From an uncultured Granulosicoccaceae bacterium (GTDB lineage Bacteria; Pseudomonadota; Gammaproteobacteria; CALCKW01), in contig CALDHJ010000214.1 of NCBI GenBank assembly GCA_937941555.1, positions 1-5,485 of the forward strand: a DNA stretch of 5,485 nt, read 5' to 3'. Under the pieces are notes generated by a model. That model searched no databases, had not been told where the DNA came from, and worked only from the letters and a program-made list of their open reading frames with translations. Below are positions 1-5,485 of the stretch, piece by piece (the first letter of the stretch is position 1; each line of letters starts with the position of its first letter). Made by a program: the position numbers and the translations under genes.

Positions 1-712
1 GAGGCAGTGACAAGTCTTGCGGTATCGGGTTACCGATCAAAGCCCCGCTTCCGAGGCCCAGCAACCACTGAGTCGTCAGTACGGTGGCGAGATCGTCGGC
101 CGTATCGAAGCGTGCATCCACTGGAAAGCCGCTTGTCGAAGTGTAGAAAGCCGGGAAGTCGTCACAACGGTAGCCGTAGACTGGAACGCCGCGGGTCTCG
201 AGGTACTGCAGCGTCTTGCCGATGTCCAGAATGGACTTGGCGCCGGCGCAGACCACTGCGACCGGTGTTTGCGCCAGCTCTTCCAGATCAGCCGAAATAT
301 CCCAACTGGTCGCGACACCGCGATGTACCCCACCAATCCCGCCTGTCGCGAACACGCGAATACCCGCCTGATCGGCACACCACATGGTCGCCGCGACCGT
401 GGTCGCACCGTCGGCACGCGCACACAGCGTGCGCGCAATATCCCGACGGCTGACCTTGATGACGTCGCTCGCTTGGCCGAATCGCTCAAGTTGTGGCGCA
501 TCGAGGCCAATTGTGATCTTGCCATCGATCAATGCAACGGTTGCAGGCACCGCACCCGCGTCGCGCACGGTTTGTTCGACCGCTCTCGCCGTATCGACAT
601 TCTGTGGCCACGGCATCCCGTGTGAAATGATCGTCGATTCCAGTGCAACCACAGGGTGCCCGTCGGCCAGCGCCGCCTGCACCTCAGGTTGAATGCGAAG
701 AAATTGACTCAT
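1..712 (-). CDS. psuG: Pseudouridine-5'-phosphate glycosidase PsuG, 3' end cut by window edge
   Basis: PsuG reversibly splits pseudouridine 5'-phosphate into uracil and ribose 5-phosphate in the cytoplasm, using a divalent metal, and lets cells recycle pseudouridine from RNA. Reading in from the ATG at 712, 237 codons are open before the window edge; the E. coli protein (YeiN) has about 312, so roughly 75 residues are missing. Family motifs seen: ALEST with the catalytic Glu at residue 25, KVSRRD with the Schiff-base lysine candidate at 86, the signature TGGIGGVHRG (123-132), WDISADL with the probable metal-binding Asp at 138, and GAKSILD with a second active-site lysine at 159. Each is shifted 6-7 residues from its E. 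coli counterpart, as expected for a shorter N-terminus. A GAGG lies only two bases before the ATG, which is unusually close, but no better in-frame ATG exists upstream. No psuK kinase gene adjoins the 5' end; it could lie beyond the left edge. Confidence 0.95.
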   Translation of the reverse strand, partial: MSQFLRIQPEVQAALADGHPVVALESTIISHGMPWPQNVDTARAVEQTVRDAGAVPATVALIDGKITIGLDAPQLERFGQASDVIKVSRRDIARTLCARADGATTVAATMWCADQAGIRVFATGGIGGVHRGVATSWDISADLEELAQTPVAVVCAGAKSILDIGKTLQYLETRGVPVYGYRCDDFPAFYTSTSGFPVDARFDTADDLATVLTTQWLLGLGSGALIGNPIPQDLSLP

Positions 713-818
713 CACCTCGTTTGACTCCGTTGTATCTGAAACACTCGAACTCCGCGCATCCGAGTAGGCCGTCACAATTCCTGCGTTGAAACGGCAAACT
801 CGACCCGACGACGATACA

Positions 819-854
819 CTGAATGCAATTCAGCCGTGCATGCTCAATCGAGCA
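819..854. promoter_or_regulatory. Two small dyads before the DUF882 gene
   Basis: CTGAAT-GCA-ATTCAG (819-833) is a perfect 6-base inverted repeat. Eight bases later, TGCTC-AATC-GAGCA (841-854) is a perfect 5-base stem with a four-base loop. Both lie in the psuG/DUF882 gap, just before the ATG at 863. They could be an operator or a leader hairpin near the ribosome-binding region; repeats this short also arise by chance. No convincing -35/-10 pair with normal spacing was found in 713-862 on either strand. Confidence 0.2.
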
Positions 855-862
855 ACCCCCTC

Positions 863-1420
863 ATGACAGGCCAAACCGCCGAAAATACGAACATCGCACG
901 CCGAAACGTGCTCAAAGGGTGTCTGGCCGCGGCACTGTTACCGGTGTCAAAGGTAATCCACGCGGCCCCACAAGACCGCCGCTTGACGCTCTACGGTGTG
1001 CACACCGGGGAATTCCTCGATGTCGTGTACTTTCGCGACGGCGCCTACGATACGCAGGCACTCGCGCAGATCAACCACACGCTCCGGGATCACCGCGAAA
1101 ACAAGAGCACGGCAATGGATGTCCACCTGATCGACTGGTTGCATCACTTGCACACCTCACTTGCAGCACCCGAACCCTTTCGCTTCATATCGGGTTACCG
1201 AACCCAGAAAACCAACAACGCGCTGCGTGCTGCCGGTCGCGGGGCTGCCAAACGCAGCTACCACCTCACCGGCCGAGCGATCGATATTTTTCCGCCAGGC
1301 GTGCCACTGTCCAACCTGGTCGAAGCCGCGCGGCAGAATGCATACGGCGGCGTGGGCCAATACACGCGCATCGGCTTTGTCCACCTCGATACAGGCCCTG
1401 CACGTCATTGGGTTCGCTGA
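863..1420 (+). CDS. Tat-exported DUF882 / M15-type murein peptidase (YcbK/MepK-like)
   Basis: Likely a zinc peptidase acting on peptidoglycan cross-links outside the cytoplasmic membrane. It has 185 residues from the ATG at 863; the frame is also open from a GTG at 836, nine codons earlier. Neither start has a clear ribosome-binding site, and ATG is preferred. Numbering from the ATG, a twin-arginine motif ARRNVLKG (12-19) is followed by a short hydrophobic stretch (LAAALLPV) and a probable cleavage region near IHAAP (32-36), so export in folded form by Tat is inferred. The catalytic domain carries SGYRT (110-114), SYHLTGRAID with zinc-ligand candidates His134 and Asp141, and the C-terminal GGVGQY...FVHLDTG with His174 and Asp176. 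These match the HxxxxxxD and HxD pattern of the E. coli YcbK (MepK) family, a murein endopeptidase. The gene stands alone on its strand and its stop is 7 bases from that of tag. The fold assignment is firm; exact bond specificity is inferred. Confidence 0.9.
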   Translation: MTGQTAENTNIARRNVLKGCLAAALLPVSKVIHAAPQDRRLTLYGVHTGEFLDVVYFRDGAYDTQALAQINHTLRDHRENKSTAMDVHLIDWLHHLHTSLAAPEPFRFISGYRTQKTNNALRAAGRGAAKRSYHLTGRAIDIFPPGVPLSNLVEAARQNAYGGVGQYTRIGFVHLDTGPARHWVR

Positions 1421-1427
1421 GGCGCTG

Positions 1428-1994
<567 letters not shown>

Positions 1995-2043
1995 CGGGCT
2001 GCATTGTGAGATGGCGGACAACAACGGTACCATTGCCTCGACC

Positions 2044-3000
2044 ATGATCTCTACATCCCCAAGGCCCCTGATCCTGCTCGCGCCGATGGAAGGGGTGATG
2101 GATTGGCGTATGCGCGATCTGGTGACGTCCTATGGTGGATACGATCTGTGCGTTTCGGAATTCATTCGCGTCGTCGATCAACTTCTGCCTGTGCGGACCT
2201 TTGAGCGATTGTGTCCGGAGCTGCAGCGCGGCAGCGCCACCAGCTCGGGCACACCGATGCGCGTGCAACTGCTCGGGCAATCGCCCGAGTACATGGCAGC
2301 CAATGCCGAACGCGCCATCGCACTGGGATCTCCGGGCATAGACCTCAACTTTGGTTGTCCGGCCAAGACGGTCAACCGCCACCATGGCGGTGCGGCGCTG
2401 TTGGCCACTCCCCACTGCATTCACGACATCGTCAGACGCGTGCGAGAAGCGGTGCCAGATAGGCTCCCGGTCACGGCCAAAATGCGGCTCGGTTGTGACG
2501 ATGCGTCGCTTGCGATCGACAATGCATCAGCCATCGCCGATGCGGGTGCAGACTGGTTGGTGGTGCACGGCAGGACGCGCGCGCAGGGCTACCGCCCCCC
2601 GGTCGATTGGGAATCAATCGGCAAGGTTGTTCAAGCGGCCCGCATTCGCGTCATTGCCAACGGCGATATCAACACGCCGGAAGACTACGCTCGCTGCCGC
2701 GACATCACCGGCTGTGACGACGTGATGGTTGGCCGGGGTGTGCTGGCCACGCCAAATCTTGCAAACGTGCTGCGAGGTCATGCATCGCCACTGCCCTGGT
2801 CGGATATCGCAGCGGCCTTGCTCCGCTACGCCGACTACGACCAGTTCAAGAAAGCCGATCACTACCTGACCGGCCGGCTCAAGCAGTGGCTCAAGAATCT
2901 GGTGCCACACTACCCCGAGGCCGAGGCGCTTTTTGTTCAGATTCGCACACAACGTGCAGCAGAGCCGGTCTTGCATTGCATCAAGTTGAGCGCCACCTGA
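2044..3000 (+). CDS. dusC: tRNA-dihydrouridine(16) synthase DusC
   Basis: DusC is an FMN enzyme that uses NADPH to reduce uridine 16 in the tRNA D-loop. From the ATG at 2044 it has 318 residues (E. coli about 315). The TIM-barrel start LLAPMEGVMD (11-20) contacts FMN. YDLCVSEFIRVVDQLLPV (33-50) is characteristic of the DusC subfamily rather than DusA or DusB. The catalytic cysteine is Cys105 in DLNFGCPAKTVN, aligned with E. coli Cys98. KMRLG, VVHGRTRAQGYR, VIANGDI and MVGRG are the usual flavin and phosphate-binding strands, and a helical tRNA-binding domain follows (about 245-318). The frame also opens at an ATG at 2011, eleven codons upstream; that extension lies outside the conserved region, and neither start has a clear ribosome-binding site. 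The gene is head to head with tag with only 49 bases between starts, so its promoter must lie within tag's 5' coding region or that gap. It converges on the sulfotransferase-like gene. Confidence 0.95.
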   Translation: MISTSPRPLILLAPMEGVMDWRMRDLVTSYGGYDLCVSEFIRVVDQLLPVRTFERLCPELQRGSATSSGTPMRVQLLGQSPEYMAANAERAIALGSPGIDLNFGCPAKTVNRHHGGAALLATPHCIHDIVRRVREAVPDRLPVTAKMRLGCDDASLAIDNASAIADAGADWLVVHGRTRAQGYRPPVDWESIGKVVQAARIRVIANGDINTPEDYARCRDITGCDDVMVGRGVLATPNLANVLRGHASPLPWSDIAAALLRYADYDQFKKADHYLTGRLKQWLKNLVPHYPEAEALFVQIRTQRAAEPVLHCIKLSAT

Positions 3001-3056
3001 ACGCACGTGCGGCCCAGTACACAAGCCCCGTCCAACCGGTTTGTCGCACACGGCGC

Positions 3057-3791
3057 CTAGGCTGCGACAGGCTGCGCGTGCGCCAGCAGTTTCTCGTAGA
3101 GCGGCTGCGCCTGATCGAGGATACGCTGCAGGTGTGACGGCAGAGTCCCGGTCTCCGGCGCACGCGCCGGGCCGAATCCGGTACTGGCCCACACTGATGC
3201 ATACCAGTGCGGAGCCCAGGCACCGTCTGACGCACGCGCGCCCGCCGGCCAGCTCAGCATGGCGGACGAAAACGCTATCCCCCAACGCGAGCACATCATG
3301 CGCAGGTGTGCCTCGGGGGCGGTGAGAAAGACATCGGAGTCGACCACCACCGGAGCCTCCCCAATACGATCGGCCACATGCTGAAACACAGCCCACTGTT
3401 GTTCGATACCGATGTCGTCCAGCGACACAGACTCACGTTTCAGGGAATACGACAGCAGCACCCGTTTCGGGTCCCTGAGTAAAAAACCGTGCTGCAATGC
3501 CGACAACCAATCGCGCGACATGTCGGGTAACAAGTGGTGGGTCATGTGCTTCTGGTAGAACACATCGGCCCCGTCACAGGGCGCGCCACAGCGCGCGGCA
3601 ACACGTACCCAGTCCGGTTCGCCTGCGGCAATCACAGCCTCTCGCATGGGATGCTCGATACCGGTTGTCTGCAGGTAAGCGGCATAGAGTGGCTCGTCCC
3701 AGACAACCGTGTCGGCCCGGTTTTCAAACGCGCGCATCATCGCTGTCGACAGGTTGCGCGGCCCGGACCACATGGCTATGTTTGTAGTCAT
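3057..3791 (-). CDS. Sulfotransferase-like protein of unknown substrate
   Basis: A 244-residue cytoplasmic protein without signal peptide or membrane segment. It resembles the sulfotransferase P-loop family, which moves sulfuryl groups from PAPS to small molecules or proteins. The N-terminal strand-loop-helix IAMWSGPRNLSTAMMRAF (5-22) fits the 5'-phosphosulfate-binding loop of this subgroup. RDPKRVLLSYSLKRES (106-121) fits the 3'-phosphate-binding segment, with Arg106 and Ser114 or Ser116 as contact candidates. VVWDEPLYAAYL (29-40) and FYQKHMTHHLLP (78-89), with Lys81, are further conserved-looking blocks. Related proteins are found in bacteria and as part of plant proteins named branched-chain aminotransferase-like, but I know of no established substrate. 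The ATG at 3791 is the only sensible start, since the P-loop begins a few residues later; a weak TAAGTGA lies upstream. It is single on its strand, divergent from the patatin gene and convergent with dusC, so neighbours give no functional clue. It could instead be an ATP/GTP-type P-loop kinase relative, which I think less likely. Confidence 0.85.
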   Translation of the reverse strand: MTTNIAMWSGPRNLSTAMMRAFENRADTVVWDEPLYAAYLQTTGIEHPMREAVIAAGEPDWVRVAARCGAPCDGADVFYQKHMTHHLLPDMSRDWLSALQHGFLLRDPKRVLLSYSLKRESVSLDDIGIEQQWAVFQHVADRIGEAPVVVDSDVFLTAPEAHLRMMCSRWGIAFSSAMLSWPAGARASDGAWAPHWYASVWASTGFGPARAPETGTLPSHLQRILDQAQPLYEKLLAHAQPVAA

Positions 3792-3810
3792 TTATTTTCA
3801 ATCACTTAGC

Positions 3811-3850
3811 GGTGCCAATTCGCCACCAGTGGCGACCCTGAGGGTGGCAC
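3811..3850. promoter_or_regulatory. Nested dyads in the sulfotransferase/patatin divergent gap
   Basis: Three inverted repeats are packed into 40 bases. The outer pair is GTGCCA (3812-3817) with TGGCAC (3845-3850). Inside are CGCCAC-CA-GTGGCG (3821-3834) and ACCC-TGA-GGGT (3835-3845), the last sharing one base with the outer arm. The pentamer GTGCC or its complement also recurs at 3863 and 3916. The block sits 20-60 bases upstream of the sulfotransferase-like ATG and 110-150 bases before the patatin ATG, so it could be an operator serving either gene. No specific regulator is recognised. Confidence 0.3.
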
Positions 3851-3879
3851 TTGATCATTCTCGGCACCTGGCCGATACC
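3851..3879 (+). promoter_or_regulatory. Weak candidate sigma-70 promoter for the patatin gene
   Basis: TTGATC (3851-3856) and GATACC (3874-3879) are 17 bases apart, with four and three matches to the -35 and -10 consensus. Transcription would begin near 3886, about 75 bases before the patatin ATG and at the edge of the 3886-3915 inverted repeat. The match is weak and could be chance. Confidence 0.2.
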
Positions 3880-3885
3880 TTAAGT

Positions 3886-3915
3886 AGTTCGCAGCATGCC
3901 CTTGCGCTGCGAACT
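3886..3915. repeat. Perfect 10-base inverted repeat upstream of the patatin gene
   Basis: AGTTCGCAGC (3886-3895) is exactly complementary to GCTGCGAACT (3906-3915), with a ten-base spacer; two flanking G-T pairs could extend an RNA stem to 12. It is not followed by a T run, so it is not a standard terminator, and it lies between two divergent starts where no terminator is needed. The arms are one helical turn of spacer apart, which suits a dimeric regulator. If transcribed from a promoter at 3851-3879 it would instead be a hairpin at the start of the patatin leader. Confidence 0.5.
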
Positions 3916-3961
3916 GTGCCACATTCATTGATTCCGACTGCACGCCGTTCGAGCCAGCCCG

Positions 3962-5176
3962 ATGCGATTCAATCCTCTGCGATCCAGCAAGCCGCCTCCG
4001 CCGCCACCGGTGAACGGGCTGCTGCTGACCGGAGGCGGCGCCCGCAACGCCTACCAGGTCGGGGTGCTGCGCGCGATCGCCGAGATGAACACCGCCCAGC
4101 GCCACTCGCCTTTCCAAGTGATCAGCGGCACCTCGGCTGGCGCCATCAACGCCGGCGTCTTGGGCGCGCGCGCGAGTCACTTCGCCGCGGCCGTCGAGGA
4201 GCTGGAGCGGGTCTGGAGCCGTCTCCACATCCAGCAAATCTACCGAACAGACAGCGTCGCCACCCTGCGCAGCGCAGCCGGGCTCTTGTGGCAACTGGTA
4301 CGCGCCCGCAGTGTCGAGGAGCAGCCACACGCGATTCTCGACAACAGCCCGCTGCGCGATCTGCTCAACCGCCGTATCAACGTGCAACGCTTCGAGCGCA
4401 GCATCAGTGCCGGTCACCTTCGCGCATTGGCGATCAACACGACCTCCTACGCCACCGGGCATTCGGTCACCCACTACATGGGCGCGGACGACATCGACGA
4501 TTGGTCGGTCTCCCGACGCCAGGGCGTTCGCACAGCACTCAACATCGAACACCTGATGGCGTCGAGCGCGATACCGCTTGTGTTTCCCGCAACACGCGTT
4601 GGGCTCGAATACCATGGCGACGGGGCAATGCGCCAAAGCTCACCTTTGCACCCGCTGATCAAACTCGGCGCCAATCGCCTGTTGGTGATCAACGGCTCCA
4701 ACCCGAAAGCCGAAATCGACAAGCCCAATACCACACCGCAACCCTATCCGTCGCTCGGAAAAATCGGTGCGTACCTGTTCGAGTCGTTGTTCCTGGAACA
4801 ACTCGATGCCGACGTCGCACGACTTGAACACTACAACGCGCTGCTTGATCAGTTCCCGGGCCACACGCTGGAGACGCACGACCGCGTACTGCAACCCATG
4901 CAGTGTCTGGTCATTTCTCCAAGTGAAGACGTACGGGAAATTGTCGGGCGACACATGCGTTCGTTCCCTAAATCGATGAACGTGGTACTTCGTGTTCTCG
5001 GCGCACACAAGGCAGAAGGGCGCCAGATCAGCAGTTACCTGTTATTTGAGACACCATTCTGCCGCGAGCTGATCGAACTCGGTTACCGCGATGCGCTCGA
5101 GAAACGGGACGCTATCTGCAATCTGCTCTCGATTGGCGACAACCCGGCCGCCGCGCAATCTGTTGCAAACCGCTGA
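3962..5176 (+). CDS. Patatin-like phospholipase
   Basis: A 404-residue acyl hydrolase of the patatin family, expected to cleave fatty acyl ester bonds of phospholipids or related lipids with a Ser-Asp dyad. The oxyanion-hole loop is TGGGARNAYQVGVL (23-36), the nucleophile elbow GTSAG (56-60) puts Ser58 as catalytic serine, and GDGAM (219-223) supplies Asp220. The patatin domain runs from about residue 19 to 240; SSAIPLVFP (201-209) before the Asp is typical. The remaining 160 or so residues form a C-terminal region that I cannot assign. Before the domain is a short basic stretch (MRFNPLRSSK) and six consecutive prolines (11-16). There is no signal peptide or transmembrane segment, so a cytoplasmic or peripheral membrane place is inferred. 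The ATG at 3962 is close to the domain and has no strong ribosome-binding site. The gene is divergent from the sulfotransferase-like gene and its stop is 10 bases from that of fadH. Substrate is unknown. Confidence 0.92.
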   Translation: MRFNPLRSSKPPPPPPVNGLLLTGGGARNAYQVGVLRAIAEMNTAQRHSPFQVISGTSAGAINAGVLGARASHFAAAVEELERVWSRLHIQQIYRTDSVATLRSAAGLLWQLVRARSVEEQPHAILDNSPLRDLLNRRINVQRFERSISAGHLRALAINTTSYATGHSVTHYMGADDIDDWSVSRRQGVRTALNIEHLMASSAIPLVFPATRVGLEYHGDGAMRQSSPLHPLIKLGANRLLVINGSNPKAEIDKPNTTPQPYPSLGKIGAYLFESLFLEQLDADVARLEHYNALLDQFPGHTLETHDRVLQPMQCLVISPSEDVREIVGRHMRSFPKSMNVVLRVLGAHKAEGRQISSYLLFETPFCRELIELGYRDALEKRDAICNLLSIGDNPAAAQSVANR

Positions 5177-5186
5177 CAGCGCGCAA

Positions 5187-5485
5187 TCAGTCGATCCCAG
5201 CGGCAAGCTCAGTCCCTTGTTGGATAGCGCGTTTGGCATCGAGCTCCCCGGCTTGGAGCGCACCACCGATGCGGTGTATTCGATTCTCAGCGAGTGAGCC
5301 GCTAAGAGCTTCTGCCAAGGCAGCATTGGGCTGCTGCCCCGCACACACAACGACTGTGTCCACCGCCAGCAGGCGTGGTTCGCCGTCGATCGTCACGTGC
5401 AGACCCTGATCGTCAATGCGCTCGTACTGCACCCCCGCGAGCATCTTGACGCCGTGGTTCTTGAGGTTGCTGCGGTGAATCCAGC
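5187..5485 (-). CDS. fadH: 2,4-dienoyl-CoA reductase (NADPH), C-terminal fragment; 5' part beyond the window
   Basis: FadH reduces 2,4-dienoyl-CoA with NADPH, using FMN, FAD and a 4Fe-4S cluster, so that unsaturated fatty acids can pass through beta-oxidation. Only the last 98 residues of a protein of about 670 are here, so the flavin barrel and cluster cysteines are off the right edge. The visible part begins WIHRSNLKNHGVKM and continues with YERIDDQGLHVTIDG, LLAVDTVVVCAGQQPN, and the C-terminal IHRIGGALQAGELDAKRAIQQGTELA. This tracks the end of E. coli FadH almost block by block (WIHR..., GVKM, IDDDGLHV, LAVDNVVICAGQEPN, HLIGG...ELDARRAI). Where E. coli has IGGCDVAMELD this protein has IGGALQAGELD, losing the Asp after IGG that could lie near FAD; this may be ordinary variation. 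The reading frame is open to the window edge and stops at 5187-5189, converging on the patatin gene. Confidence 0.93.
   Translation of the reverse strand, partial: WIHRSNLKNHGVKMLAGVQYERIDDQGLHVTIDGEPRLLAVDTVVVCAGQQPNAALAEALSGSLAENRIHRIGGALQAGELDAKRAIQQGTELAAGID

Noticed and set aside
17..625. 202-residue plus-strand open frame opposite psuG
   Set aside because: It is antisense to PsuG, whose family motifs are all present on the minus strand.
786..820. TTGAAA ... TACACT as a promoter for the DUF882 gene
   Set aside because: The spacing between the boxes is 21-23 bases, outside the usual 16-18, and the -10 match is poor.
3001..3056. Possible bidirectional terminator between dusC and the sulfotransferase-like gene
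   Set aside because: Only short palindromes, CGCACGTGCG (3002-3011) and AACCGGTT (3034-3041), are present, without a loop or T tract on either strand.
2614..3396. 260-residue minus-strand open frame across the end of dusC and into the sulfotransferase-like gene
   Set aside because: It is antisense to dusC and out of frame with the sulfotransferase-like gene on the same strand. The translation is cysteine- and arginine-rich with no recognisable motif, as expected of a shadow frame in G+C-rich DNA.
3806..4636. 276-residue minus-strand open frame opposite the patatin gene
   Set aside because: It is fully explained as the complement of a well-supported coding sequence; its translation shows no family resemblance and begins inside the patatin gene.
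3709..4827. 372-residue plus-strand open frame overlapping the patatin gene
   Set aside because: Over most of its length it is a second frame of the patatin gene, with arginine-, proline- and alanine-rich composition and no domain. The patatin frame carries all catalytic motifs.
5171..5181. CGCTG-A-CAGCG dyad over the patatin stop codon as a terminator
   Set aside because: The one-base loop cannot form a normal hairpin and no T run follows.

Overview
The window is about 60% G+C by eye and densely coding. It looks like chromosomal DNA from a gammaproteobacterium: DusC, Tag and FadH all resemble the E. coli proteins closely enough to align from memory along their length. The genus cannot be told from the sequence. 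Seven genes are supported, two of them cut by the window edges. No RNA gene, CRISPR array, insertion sequence or phage signature was seen.

Layout. Position 1 to 712 (minus) is the N-terminal three quarters of pseudouridine-5'-phosphate glycosidase PsuG. A 150-base divergent gap separates it from a plus-strand, probably Tat-exported DUF882/M15-type murein peptidase (863 to 1420). That gene converges, 7 bases apart, on tag (1428 to 1994, minus), encoding 3-methyladenine DNA glycosylase I. Head to head with tag is dusC (2044 to 3000, plus), the tRNA-dihydrouridine(16) synthase. dusC converges on a minus-strand sulfotransferase-like gene (3057 to 3791). A 170-base divergent gap rich in inverted repeats (3792 to 3961) then leads into a plus-strand patatin-like phospholipase (3962 to 5176). 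The last gene converges, 10 bases apart, on the 3' end of fadH (5187 to the window edge, minus), encoding 2,4-dienoyl-CoA reductase.

Strands alternate gene by gene (-,+,-,+,-,+,-), so the window holds no operon of two or more genes. Each gene is probably its own transcription unit, and the products do not form one pathway. They cover nucleoside salvage, cell-wall remodelling, DNA repair, tRNA modification and a sulfuryl-transfer-like enzyme. The last two, patatin and FadH, both touch lipid metabolism, since a lipase could release unsaturated acyl chains that FadH helps degrade, but that link is only inference.

I did not find a convincing undescribed system. The items most worth a second look are the sulfotransferase-like protein of unknown substrate and the nested inverted repeats between it and the patatin gene.
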